Below, piece after piece: positions 27,347 through 35,135 of a DNA stretch of 64,000 nucleotides; within the stretch, counting starts at the first letter, position 1, and each line of letters begins with the position of its first letter. The DNA comes from WHSW01 sp963828755. GTDB lineage: Bacteria > Actinomycetota > Thermoleophilia > Solirubrobacterales > 70-9. The notes beneath the pieces were generated by a model. That model searched no databases and had not been told where the DNA came from. It saw nothing but the letters and a program-made list of their open reading frames with translations. A program made the position numbers and the translations under genes. The stretch covers positions 1 through 64,000 of the forward strand of contig CAWHFY010000024.1 of assembly GCA_963828755.1 (NCBI GenBank), written 5' to 3'.

Positions 27347-29422
27347 CTAGCTGCCGACCGATTCGCTGGCGCGAAGGGCCGCGGTCACCCGCTCGGCGAC
27401 CGCCGCTCCGGTCAGCCCGACCTCCTCGCGCAGCAGCGCCGGCTTACCGTGGGTGACGTAGCGATCCGGGAGGCCGACCCGCATGACCCGGGCGCGGCTC
27501 TCCCCGGCGCCGCCGAACGCGTCCTCGAGGTGCTCGAGCACTCCCGAGCCGAAGCCGCCGGCGAGCACGTTCTCCTCGATCGTGACCACGAGCTCGTGCT
27601 CTGCCGCGAGGCGCTCGAGCAACTCGCCGTCGAGCGGCTTCGCGAAGCGGGCGTCGGCGACCGTCACCGTGAGGTCGTGCTCGGCGAGCAGGGCCGCCGC
27701 GTCGAGGGCGACCGGAACGCCGTAGCCGTAGCCGACCAGGGCGACCCGCTCCCCCTCCTTCAGCACCTCGCCGGTCCCGATCGGGATCTCGCGAGCGCGG
27801 TCGGGCAACGGCACGCCCTCCGCGGTGCCGCGCGGATAGCGGAAGGCGATCGGGCCGTCGTCGTGGGCGAGCGCCGTGCGCAGCATGTGGCAGAGCATCG
27901 CCTCGTCACGCGGCGCCATCACGACCACGTTCGGCAGCGATCGGAAGTAGGAGATATCGAAGGCGCCGTGGTGGGTCGGGCCGTCGTCGCCGACCAGGCC
28001 GGCGCGGTCCATCGCGAAGACGACGTTGAGCTTCTGCAGGCAGACGTCGTGGACGATTTGGTCGTAGGCGCGTTGCAGGAAGGTCGAGTAGATCGCGCAG
28101 ACGGGCTTCGCGCCCTGGATCGCGAGACCCGAGGCGAACAGGACCGCGTCCTGCTCGGCGATCCCGACGTCGTAGTACTGCTCCGGGCACGCGCGTTCGA
28201 GCTCGGTCAGGCCGGTGCCGCCGGCCATCGCCGCGGTGATCCCGATCACCCGCTCGTCGCGCTTGGCCTCGACCACGAGCGCATCGCCGAACACCGACGT
28301 GTACGCGGGCGGCGGCTGTGGCGCCTCGGGCTCGGCCGGGCGGGCGCCCTCGCTCATCTCGCCGCGGGTCAGCGGTGGCTTCGCGGCGGGCTTCTTGGGC
28401 GCGGGCTTGCCAGCGACGATCGAGCCCGGCTTCGCCGCGTGCCACTTCTCCATCCCCTCGAGCCCGCCCTCCTCGGCCGGCTCGAAGCCCTTGCCCTTGA
28501 CCGTGTGGATGTGGACGACGACCGGGCGGTCCGCCTCGAACGCCGCCTCGAGGTTGGATCGCAGCGCGCTGACGTCGTGGCCGTCGATCGGCCCCATGTA
28601 GGCGAGGTCGAGCTCCTCGAAGAACAGGCCGGGCGCCGCGTAGGCCTTGATCGCCGACTTGATCTCTGGCCCGATTCGCCCGATCCGATCGCCGAGGCCG
28701 AGCGGCAGCTTGGTCAGCCGCGACTCGACCTCCTCGCGGGCGTGATAGAGGCGCGGGTTGGCGCGCAGGCGCTGAAACGAGCGCGCGATCGCGCCGACGT
28801 TGGGCGAGATCGACATCCCGTTGTCGTTGAGGACGATCACGATCGGAGTCTGCAGGCCGCCGGCGTTGTGCAGCGCCTCGAACGCCACGCCCCCGGTCAG
28901 CGCGCCGTCGCCGATCACCGCGACGACCTTGCCGTCCTCGCCGATCCCGTGGCGCATCGCCTCCTTGAGGCCGACCGCGTAGCCGATCGAGGTCGAGGCG
29001 TGGCCGGCGCCCATGATGTCGTGCTCGGACTCGAACACCGAGCAGAACGGGGCGAGGCCGTCGTACTGGCGGATCGTCTGCAGCCGGTCGGCGCGGCCCG
29101 TGAGCACCTTGTGCGGGTAGGCCTGGTGGCCGACGTCCCACAGGATCTTGTCGCGCGGTGAGTCGAGCAGTGCGTGCAGCACCGTGGTCAGCTCGCACGT
29201 GCCGAGGTTGGCGCCGAAGTGGCCGCCGATCTCGCCGATCGTGTCGATGATCAGCTCGCGGACCTCCTGGGCGACCTGGGTGAGCTGCTCGTCGGTGAGC
29301 TTGCTCAGGTCGCTCGGGCCGTCGATCGAGTCGAGCAGGCGGGGCGCGTCGATCTTGTCGGTCTCGCCGTCCATGAAGGGGATGCTGGATTCTCGCAGCC
29401 CCGGATCAGATTCCGGGTGCAC
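27347..29422 (-). CDS. dxs: 1-deoxy-D-xylulose-5-phosphate synthase
   Basis: First enzyme of the MEP isoprenoid pathway; thiamine-diphosphate dependent. Motifs: DVGHQAYPHKVLTGR, VIGDGALTGGVAFEAL (ThDP-binding GDG), IVLNDNGMSIS, and the transketolase-like DRAGLVGDDGPTHHGAFD. 691 aa with the GTG at 29422; an ATG at 29374 gives 675 and may be the true start. An Ala/Pro/Lys-rich stretch of about 45 residues (around 330-375) is inserted between the first and second domains. It follows ispA with a one-base overlap, so substrate and product steps of isoprenoid synthesis are co-transcribed. Confidence 0.96.
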   Translation of the reverse strand: MHPESDPGLRESSIPFMDGETDKIDAPRLLDSIDGPSDLSKLTDEQLTQVAQEVRELIIDTIGEIGGHFGANLGTCELTTVLHALLDSPRDKILWDVGHQAYPHKVLTGRADRLQTIRQYDGLAPFCSVFESEHDIMGAGHASTSIGYAVGLKEAMRHGIGEDGKVVAVIGDGALTGGVAFEALHNAGGLQTPIVIVLNDNGMSISPNVGAIARSFQRLRANPRLYHAREEVESRLTKLPLGLGDRIGRIGPEIKSAIKAYAAPGLFFEELDLAYMGPIDGHDVSALRSNLEAAFEADRPVVVHIHTVKGKGFEPAEEGGLEGMEKWHAAKPGSIVAGKPAPKKPAAKPPLTRGEMSEGARPAEPEAPQPPPAYTSVFGDALVVEAKRDERVIGITAAMAGGTGLTELERACPEQYYDVGIAEQDAVLFASGLAIQGAKPVCAIYSTFLQRAYDQIVHDVCLQKLNVVFAMDRAGLVGDDGPTHHGAFDISYFRSLPNVVVMAPRDEAMLCHMLRTALAHDDGPIAFRYPRGTAEGVPLPDRAREIPIGTGEVLKEGERVALVGYGYGVPVALDAAALLAEHDLTVTVADARFAKPLDGELLERLAAEHELVVTIEENVLAGGFGSGVLEHLEDAFGGAGESRARVMRVGLPDRYVTHGKPALLREEVGLTGAAVAERVTAALRASESVGS

Positions 29423-30294
29423 TAGACCTGGCGGGTGTGGATGAAGCCCGCGATCAGCTCGAGGTCGGCGGTGTCGCCTTCGGCCTCGGCCAGCGAGGCG
29501 AGCGCGTTCGCATGCGACTCGGCCGCGAGCTCGCGAGCCCGCTCGAGGCCGTAGAGGCTGACGTAGGTGACCTTTCCGTGGCGCTCGTCGGAGCCCTGCG
29601 GCTTGCCGAGCTGCTCGTCGGAGCCGGTCACATCGAGGATGTCGTCGACGATCTGGAACAGCACGCCGAGCTCGGCGGCGAAGCGCCGGTACGGGTCCAT
29701 GCGCACGTCGTCGAGGCCGGCGAGCAGCAGCGGCACCCCGACGCTCGCGCCGATCAGGCGCCCCGTCTTCAGCGTGTGCAGCGCGCGCAGACCCTCGGCG
29801 CCGAGCTCCTCGGTCGCGGTCACGTCGATGTACTGGCCGCCGACCATCCCACCGACTCCGGTCGCCCGCACGAGCTCGCCGAGCGCCGCGAGAACATTCG
29901 CCGGCTCGCCCTGCTGGCGCTCGCAGAACAGCCGCACCGCCTCGGCGAAGAGCCCGTCGCCGGCGAGGATCGCGACGTCCTCTCCGTGGACGACGTGCGA
30001 GGTCGGACGCCCGCGGCGCAGCTCGTCGTCGTCCATGGCCGGAAGGTCGTCGTGGATCAGCGAGTAGGTGTGGATCAACTCGATCGCCGCGGCGGCGGGC
30101 AGCACCTCGGCCGGGTCGCGACCCGCCGCGCGGGCGGTGGCGAGGCAGAGCACCGGGCGAATCCGCTTCCCGCCTGCGAGCAGCGAGTAGCGCATCGCCT
30201 GCTCCAGGCCCGCCGTCGCGTCGAGCTCGGAGAACCCAATTCGTCCCAGGTACTCGTCGACCAGCGCCCGGAGGTCGTCCGGGTACTCGCGCAC
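29422..30294 (-). CDS. ispA: Polyprenyl (farnesyl/geranyl) diphosphate synthase
   Basis: Condenses IPP with allylic diphosphates. 290 aa. First Asp-rich motif HDDLPAMDDDELRRGRPT (DDxxxxD with RRG), second FQIVDDILDVTG (DDxxD variant), and GGKRIRPVL. The DDx4D form is that of bacterial type II FPP synthases. Located xseB-like - ispA - dxs, the classical order. Chain length cannot be set exactly from sequence alone. Confidence 0.93.
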   Translation of the reverse strand: MREYPDDLRALVDEYLGRIGFSELDATAGLEQAMRYSLLAGGKRIRPVLCLATARAAGRDPAEVLPAAAAIELIHTYSLIHDDLPAMDDDELRRGRPTSHVVHGEDVAILAGDGLFAEAVRLFCERQQGEPANVLAALGELVRATGVGGMVGGQYIDVTATEELGAEGLRALHTLKTGRLIGASVGVPLLLAGLDDVRMDPYRRFAAELGVLFQIVDDILDVTGSDEQLGKPQGSDERHGKVTYVSLYGLERARELAAESHANALASLAEAEGDTADLELIAGFIHTRQV

Positions 30295-30295
30295 C

Positions 30296-30487
30296 TCAGT
30301 CCCCGTCGGAACCCGACTCGCTCAGCGCCCGGTCGATCTCGTTACCGGCCTGGCTCACCAGCTCCGCGGCCTCGCGGGCGAGCTCCGCGGCGTTGGCGTC
30401 GGAGACCTCGGGGTCGCGAAGCCGGGTCGAGATCTCGGCGAGCTTCGCCGCCAGTTCGCGGACCCGGCCGGTCGCCTCGGCGCTCAC
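30296..30487 (-). CDS. xseB: Small coiled-coil protein, probable exonuclease VII small subunit
   Basis: 63 aa from a GTG at 30487 overlapping the nusB stop. Almost all helix (RVRELAAKLAEISTRL, AELAREAAELVSQAGNEIDR), matching the size and two-helix pattern of XseB. The position before ispA and dxs is the classical xseB place. The sequence is divergent and no xseA is visible in the window, so the symbol is tentative. Confidence 0.5.
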   Translation of the reverse strand: MSAEATGRVRELAAKLAEISTRLRDPEVSDANAAELAREAAELVSQAGNEIDRALSESGSDGD

Positions 30488-30861
30488 GGCGCGGTCCCTT
30501 GCAGCTCGCGCGCCGCCGAGCCGAGGATCCCGTTGACGAACCCGGGGGCGTCGGCGCCGCAGTACTCCTTCGCCAGGTTCACGGCCTCGTCGATCGCCAC
30601 CTCCACCGGGACACCGGTTCGCATCTCGTGCAGCGCAACCCGCATGATCGAGCGCTCGAGCGCCGCGATCCGGTCGAGGTCCCAACCGCGCGACAGCCGC
30701 GCGATCTCCGCGTCGAGCGACTCGAGCTCGGCGTCGGTGCCCTCGGCGAGCTCGCGCGTGAACTGCTTCGCCTCCGCCAGCTGCTCGTCGAGCGTGCGCC
30801 CGGTGACGTCGCGCTGGTAGAGCGCGAAGACGGCGTCGCGGCGTTGGTCGGATCGGCGCAT
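30484..30861 (-). CDS. nusB: Transcription antitermination factor NusB
   Basis: All-helical RNA-binding factor for rRNA antitermination. 125 aa. Family motifs: RRDAVFALYQRDVTG, ARLSRGWDLDRIAALERSIM, VAIDEAVNLAKEYCGADAPG, FVNGILG. Upstream of xseB-like/ispA/dxs. It is normally directly after efp; here a DUF559 gene intervenes. Confidence 0.94.
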   Translation of the reverse strand: MRRSDQRRDAVFALYQRDVTGRTLDEQLAEAKQFTRELAEGTDAELESLDAEIARLSRGWDLDRIAALERSIMRVALHEMRTGVPVEVAIDEAVNLAKEYCGADAPGFVNGILGSAARELQGTAP

Positions 30862-30895
30862 GCGCGTGAGGCTACCTGGGAGCCCGGGCTGCAGG

Positions 30896-30941
30896 CCGAG
30901 CGTCGTCTCGATTACCGCTGCGGTAACTCAGTCGACTCTCG
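30896..30941. repeat. Direct repeat, copy 1 (46 bp), at the 3' end of the DUF559 gene
   Basis: Matches 31837-31882 at 42 of 46 positions in the same orientation, spacing 941 bp; the core CTGCGGTAACTCAGTCGAC is identical. This copy also contains TTACCGC-T-GCGGTAA, a perfect interrupted palindrome. Read on the minus strand in the frame offset from the gene's own stop, it encodes ESRLSYRSGN, close to the gene's N-terminal ERRLSYRSGS. Confidence 0.85.
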
Positions 30942-31890
30942 GCCCGAGTGGGGCGCCCGCAAGGAGGACTCGGGTGAGGGTCCGGCGCGGGTTGGAGAGC
31001 GCCTGTTGCCAGGTCACGCGCAGGACGCGCTCGCCGGCGGCCTCGAGCACGGCCTGGCGCTCCGCGTCGTGCTCGCGGGAGATCGGATCGTCATGCCAAG
31101 CGGCACCGTCGGCCTCGACGACGAGGTGCTGGTGCGGCCAGCGGAAGTCGGGAATCACTCGGCGTCCACCGATCAGCATCGGCTGGTTGACATCGGGGTG
31201 GACTAACCCACCGTCGATGAACAGGTCCAGGACGATGCTCTCGAGCACGCTCTTCGTCGGCGCCGGCCCGGTCGCGATCGCCCGCGCGAGGCGCGCACAG
31301 CCCCTTCGAGGACGCAGCCGCGAAAGCGCCTCGTGGATCTGGCGCAGGTTGACCAGGCGCCGGCCCTGCGCAGCGCGAACCGCCTGACGCAGCGGGGCGC
31401 CATCGAGCGTCACGGCCAGGTCGAGGAGTGTCCGGGCCGGGCTTGTCACGGGCACGTGCTCGGTTCGCCTCCGGTCGACCGGCGCGAGCTGCGCCGTGCG
31501 ATGGACGCGAACACCGGGGCGCACACGCGTGTGCCCGCCGACCACGGTCACCTCCGGATAGCGATCGGGGTCGTGGTCGAGGAAGCCCCAGAGCATCGCG
31601 GCCGACCGGTGGCTGAGCGCAGCGCCGTCCCCACAGGCCTTCACGGCCGCGAGCATCCGGCCCTCCCACGGCGGGTTGGCGTGACCGGTCGCGAACACGC
31701 CGTGGTGCAGGCGGTGCAGGTATCCGCGGCGAACGCGGCTCATCACCGCCCGGGCGCTCAACCCACACGCCCGGAGGTCCTCGCTCGTCACCACCCCCCA
31801 CTGCTCTGCCGCGAGCGCTGCGACCAGCTGATCGCACCGAGCGTCGGCTCGACTACCACTGCGGTAACTCAGTCGACGCTCGCCGGGCAC
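30928..31890 (-). CDS. AbiEi-like HTH plus DUF559 (restriction-endonuclease-like) protein
   Basis: 320 aa. N-terminal winged-HTH as in AbiEi antitoxin-like proteins (GVVTSEDLRACGLSARAVMS, then HRLHHGVFATGH). C-terminal DUF559, a PD-(D/E)XK-type nuclease fold: PDFRWPHQHLVVEADGAAWH, with acidic residues and a later ERVLRVTW strand. This architecture is very common, often multicopy, in Actinobacteria; its role (defence or toxin-antitoxin) is unproven. It is bounded by 46-bp direct repeats and sits between nusB and efp, which are usually neighbours, so it looks inserted. GTG start at 31890; a later start is possible. Confidence 0.78.
   Translation of the reverse strand: MPGERRLSYRSGSRADARCDQLVAALAAEQWGVVTSEDLRACGLSARAVMSRVRRGYLHRLHHGVFATGHANPPWEGRMLAAVKACGDGAALSHRSAAMLWGFLDHDPDRYPEVTVVGGHTRVRPGVRVHRTAQLAPVDRRRTEHVPVTSPARTLLDLAVTLDGAPLRQAVRAAQGRRLVNLRQIHEALSRLRPRRGCARLARAIATGPAPTKSVLESIVLDLFIDGGLVHPDVNQPMLIGGRRVIPDFRWPHQHLVVEADGAAWHDDPISREHDAERQAVLEAAGERVLRVTWQQALSNPRRTLTRVLLAGAPLGPRVD
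31837..31882. repeat. Direct repeat, copy 2 (46 bp), over the 5' end of the DUF559 gene
   Basis: Same-orientation partner of 30896-30941 with four mismatches. It overlaps the first codons of the DUF559 gene on the minus strand (encoding part of ERRLSYRSGSRADAR). Confidence 0.85.
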
Positions 31891-31953
31891 GCCACCACGG
31901 TTGCGCCAACGGGCGCGCGGGACAACACGCAGGTGTCAGGGAGGCGCTACGGC

Positions 31954-32514
31954 TCAGGCGCGCGAGACGTACTCGCCCGAGCGGGTGTCAACGCGGACGC
32001 GGTCGCCCTCGTTGACGAACAGCGGCACCTGGACCACCACGCCGGTTTCGAGCGTGGCCGGCTTCGAGCCGCCGCCCGAGGCCGTGTCGCCCTTGAGCCC
32101 GGGGTCGGTCTGGGTGACCGCTAGCTCCACGGCGCTGTCGACCTGCACCCCGCTGGGGCGCTCGTCGACCAACAGCAGCTCGATCGTGTCGTTCGGCAGC
32201 ACCCACTGCATCTCGTCGGCGATCGAGTCCTTCGGCAGCTCGAGCTGGTCGTAGGTCTCGGAGTCCATGAACACGGCGGCGTCGCCCGAGTCGTAGAGGT
32301 ACTGCATCCGCTTTGTCTCGGTGCGCACCGGGCGGAACTTCTCGCCGGCGCGGAAGGTCTTGTCGACGACGTTGCCGTCCTCGACCCGCTTCAGCTTGGT
32401 GCGTACGAAGGCGCCGCCCTTGCCCGGCTTGACGTGCTGAAAGTCCATGATCCGCCAGACGGTGCCGTCGACCTCGATATGCGCGCCGTTCTTGAACTGG
32501 TTGGTGCTGATCAC
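31954..32514 (-). CDS. efp: Elongation factor P
   Basis: Relieves ribosome stalling at polyproline. 186 aa. KOW-like N-terminal domain with the loop HVKPGKGGAFVRTKL (Lys32 at the tip), then OB domains; C-terminal VRVDTRSGEYVSRA is the family signature. The presence of many Pro-rich proteins in this genome (e.g. 32680-33532) makes EF-P relevant. Its usual upstream partner pepQ is 5.8 kb away at 38.3 kb. Confidence 0.95.
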   Translation of the reverse strand: MISTNQFKNGAHIEVDGTVWRIMDFQHVKPGKGGAFVRTKLKRVEDGNVVDKTFRAGEKFRPVRTETKRMQYLYDSGDAAVFMDSETYDQLELPKDSIADEMQWVLPNDTIELLLVDERPSGVQVDSAVELAVTQTDPGLKGDTASGGGSKPATLETGVVVQVPLFVNEGDRVRVDTRSGEYVSRA

Positions 32515-32679
32515 GGGCCGGGGAGAGTAGCGAGAGCCGCGCGGCGATCACCGCGCACATGCCCTCCGCGCGACGCCCGAAGGCTTAGCCAACTCCTTAC
32601 CCGCGCCTGTCCAGCTGCTTGCTGGGCGGGGCGCACAATCGCGGCGATCGCACGACCCACGACCAAGGAAGAGCAGACC

Positions 32680-33132
32680 GTGACCAACCTGAGAATGAAA
32701 ATCGCCGCCGGGGCAACGATCCTCGGACTTGGAGGACTCGCCGGCTACGCGCTCGGATCCAACGACGCCACGACCAGCAGCGTCACGTCGGCGCCCGCCG
32801 CCGCGCATGTCAAGCCGAAGGTGCGCAAGCAGGTCGTCCACCACACCGTCCACGTGCGGCGCAAGCCGAAGGCCACCGAGGTCGGCGGCGCCGGCACGCC
32901 GGCGAGCGCGAACCAGATCACCTCGGCGGCCCCTCCGTCGCCGGCCCCGGCACCGGCGTCGAGTGCTTCCGCTCGGCCGGCGCCCGCACCGGCCGCAGTG
33001 CCGGTGAGCAACCCGGCCCCCGCGCCTGTGTCGACCGGGACGAGCGGTTCAGCCGGCGGCTCCAGCGCCTCCTACGGCGACGACGAGAGCGGCGATGACG
33101 GCGGCGGCGAGAGCGAGGGCGGCGATGACTGA
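32680..33132 (+). CDS. Secreted or membrane-anchored low-complexity protein (Pro/Ala/Ser-rich)
   Basis: 150 aa from a GTG preceded by AAGGAAGAG. One N-terminal hydrophobic segment (AGATILGLGGLAGYALGS) is followed by a basic stretch (HVKPKVRKQVVHHTVHVRRK), a Pro/Ala/Ser-rich linker, and an acidic Gly-rich tail (GDDESGDDGGGESEGGDD). No folded domain is apparent. It is the first gene of a plus-strand run leading to apbE and a ferric-reductase-like protein. Might be an envelope scaffold; unknown. Confidence 0.62.
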   Translation: MTNLRMKIAAGATILGLGGLAGYALGSNDATTSSVTSAPAAAHVKPKVRKQVVHHTVHVRRKPKATEVGGAGTPASANQITSAAPPSPAPAPASSASARPAPAPAAVPVSNPAPAPVSTGTSGSAGGSSASYGDDESGDDGGGESEGGDD

Positions 33133-33532
33133 GCCCTCGCCCACACCGGCGCGCCCTCGGGCGCTTCCGGCCCGACCGCGAGCGCTGCCGACCGTGCTCG
33201 CCTCGGTCGCCTGCTTTCTCGTCCTGTTCGAGTTCCTCGCCTTTCAGCTGGGCGCCGGCAAGGACCCGGCGCTCGGCTCGACCCCGGCGACGGAACCTGC
33301 AGCGGTGAAGCGTCCGACCGTGATCGACCGCAAGATCGTCGAGACACGCGTCGTCAGCCTGCCGCCGAAGCCGACCGTGACGAGCGCAGCCGCGGCGCCG
33401 ACCTCGGCGGCGCCGAGCTCGACCGCGAGCGCCGCGCCGGCGGCACCCGCCCCGGTTGCCGCGGCACCAGCCCCGGCCCCCGCTCCCGCCCCGGCACCGG
33501 CGCCCGCCGCCCCGGTGACCTCCAGCTCATGA
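33125..33532 (+). CDS. Membrane-anchored Pro/Ala-rich protein
   Basis: 135 aa. The ATG overlaps the end of the preceding gene. Basic N-terminus, one membrane helix (TVLASVACFLVLFEFLAFQL, about 24-43), then a short conserved-looking stretch (TVIDRKIVETRVVSLPP) and a Pro/Ala tail of alternating AP units. Overlaps apbE by four bases, so likely co-expressed with it. No domain recognised. Confidence 0.62.
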   Translation: MTEPSPTPARPRALPARPRALPTVLASVACFLVLFEFLAFQLGAGKDPALGSTPATEPAAVKRPTVIDRKIVETRVVSLPPKPTVTSAAAAPTSAAPSSTASAAPAAPAPVAAAPAPAPAPAPAPAPAAPVTSSS

Positions 33533-34521
33533 GCAGCGCCGACGTCAGCTTCCGCGCGATGGGAGCCGACATCCGCCTGATCGTCGAGTCCCGTGACGGT
33601 CAGCCCGACGCGGACGCCGCGGCCGGGCGGGCGCGGGAGTTCGTCGAGCGGTTCGAGGCCCGCCTGTCGCGGTTTCGCCCGTCGAGCGAGCTCTGCGCGC
33701 TGAACGCCGACCCACACGCCGAGGTGCCGGTCTCGCCGCTGCTTCGCGACACCGTCCGGGCGGGGATCCGGGCCGCCGCAAGCACCGATGGGCTCGTCGA
33801 CCCCACGCTGGTCGGCGAGATCGAGGCCGTCGGCTACGCCGACTCGCGGGAGGGCTCGGTCCCGGTCGCCCTCACCGAGGCGCTGGCGTTCGCCCCGCAG
33901 CGACGCCCGGCGTCGCCGAGCCCGCGAGCCCGCTGGCGAGGGCTCGAGGTCGATGAGGCTTTCGGGCTGATCCGCCGTCCGCCGGGCGTGCGCTTCGACA
34001 GCGGCGGGATCGGCAAGGGCCTCGCCGCCGATTTGATCGCCGAGTGGCTCGCCGCGCACGCCCGCTTCGTCGTCGACTGCGGTGGCGACCTGCGCGTCGG
34101 CGGGACCGCGATCGCCGCGGAGCCGTTCGACGTGCTCGTCGAGCACCCGCTGAGCGGCGAGCACACCCACAGCTTCCGCCTCGGCGGCGGCGCGGTCGCG
34201 ACCTCGGGGCTCAACGTCCGCGTCTGGCGCCGCGACGACGGCCGCTACGCCCATCACCTGATCGACCCGGCCACCGGCGAGCCGGCCTGGACCGGGCTGA
34301 TCGGGGCCACCGCGCTCGGCCCGACCGCGGTCGAGGCCGAAACGCTGGCGAAGGCGGCCCTGCTCTCCGGGCCCGAGGGCGCGCGCCGGGTGCTCGCCGG
34401 CGGGGGCGGGCTGATCGTGCACGATCACGGGGAGGTCGAGTTGGTGGGCCGGGTCCGCCCCGCTCCCCGGTACGAGATCTCGGTGCCGCGGTCGGCGTTC
34501 GCCGGGAGCGGCGTCCGATGA
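33529..34521 (+). CDS. apbE: FAD:protein FMN transferase (ApbE)
   Basis: Attaches FMN covalently to Thr of partner flavoproteins using FAD. 330 aa without a signal peptide, so probably cytoplasmic. Motifs: FRAMGADIRLIVES, RFRPSSELCALNAD, FDSGGIGKGLAADLIAEWL, VDCGGDLRVGG, HHLIDPATGEPAW. The ATGA overlap with the next gene (ferric-reductase-like) ties it to that redox system. No FMN-binding acceptor domain is encoded nearby. Confidence 0.92.
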   Translation: MSSADVSFRAMGADIRLIVESRDGQPDADAAAGRAREFVERFEARLSRFRPSSELCALNADPHAEVPVSPLLRDTVRAGIRAAASTDGLVDPTLVGEIEAVGYADSREGSVPVALTEALAFAPQRRPASPSPRARWRGLEVDEAFGLIRRPPGVRFDSGGIGKGLAADLIAEWLAAHARFVVDCGGDLRVGGTAIAAEPFDVLVEHPLSGEHTHSFRLGGGAVATSGLNVRVWRRDDGRYAHHLIDPATGEPAWTGLIGATALGPTAVEAETLAKAALLSGPEGARRVLAGGGGLIVHDHGEVELVGRVRPAPRYEISVPRSAFAGSGVR

Positions 34522-35135
34522 GCCCGCCGGTCGAAGAGCACGCCTGGTGGCTCGCGAGCCGCGCCTCGGGGATCGTCGCCCTGGCGCTGGTCACGATCTC
34601 GGTCACGCTCGGCCTCGTGATGGCCGGACGGGTCATGCGCGCCCCGGGCCGCGCCCGCGTGCTGACCGCGCTGCACGAGCAGACGGCGCTCGCCGGGCTG
34701 CTCGCGATCGTGATCCACGGGATCACGCTCCTCGGCGACGCCTACCTGAACCCGGGCCTCGTCGGGATCTCGGTCCCGGGCGCGATCGACTACCGGCCCC
34801 TGTGGACCGGCCTCGGAATCGGCGCGGGCTACCTCGCCGCAGCGCTCGGGCTGACCTTCTACGTCCGGCGCTCGATCGGCGCCCGGCTCTGGCGCCGAGC
34901 GCACCGGCTGACGATCCTCGTCTACGCGCTCGCGGTCGCCCACACGCTCGGCGCCGGCACCGACGCATCGACCCCGTGGATGCGCGCCTGGCTGCTGATC
35001 AGCGTGCCGACGATCGTCGTCCTGTTCGGGATCCGGGTGATCGAACCGTGGCGCCGGCGCTCGCCCGCGCAGCCGCAGCGCGCGGCGGGCCCGCGTCCGA
35101 GCCCGCGCGCCGAGATCGAGGGAGGGCGCGCGTGA
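34518..35135 (+). CDS. Ferric reductase-like transmembrane haem protein
   Basis: 205 aa, about five or six membrane segments. Two His pairs with haem spacing: LHEQTALAGLLAIVIHG (H-x13-H) and AHRLTILVYALAVAHTLG (H-x12-H). This matches the b-type haem core of ferric-reductase/NOX/MsrQ-like proteins that move electrons across the membrane. Its stop overlaps the GTG of the reductase gene. Likely receives electrons from that flavoprotein or the ferredoxin; the final acceptor is unknown. Confidence 0.85.
   Translation: MSPPVEEHAWWLASRASGIVALALVTISVTLGLVMAGRVMRAPGRARVLTALHEQTALAGLLAIVIHGITLLGDAYLNPGLVGISVPGAIDYRPLWTGLGIGAGYLAAALGLTFYVRRSIGARLWRRAHRLTILVYALAVAHTLGAGTDASTPWMRAWLLISVPTIVVLFGIRVIEPWRRRSPAQPQRAAGPRPSPRAEIEGGRA

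Noticed and set aside
33380..33530. GC-rich simple repeat region
   Set aside because: It encodes the alternating Ala-Pro tail of an anchored protein; not a separate repeat element.
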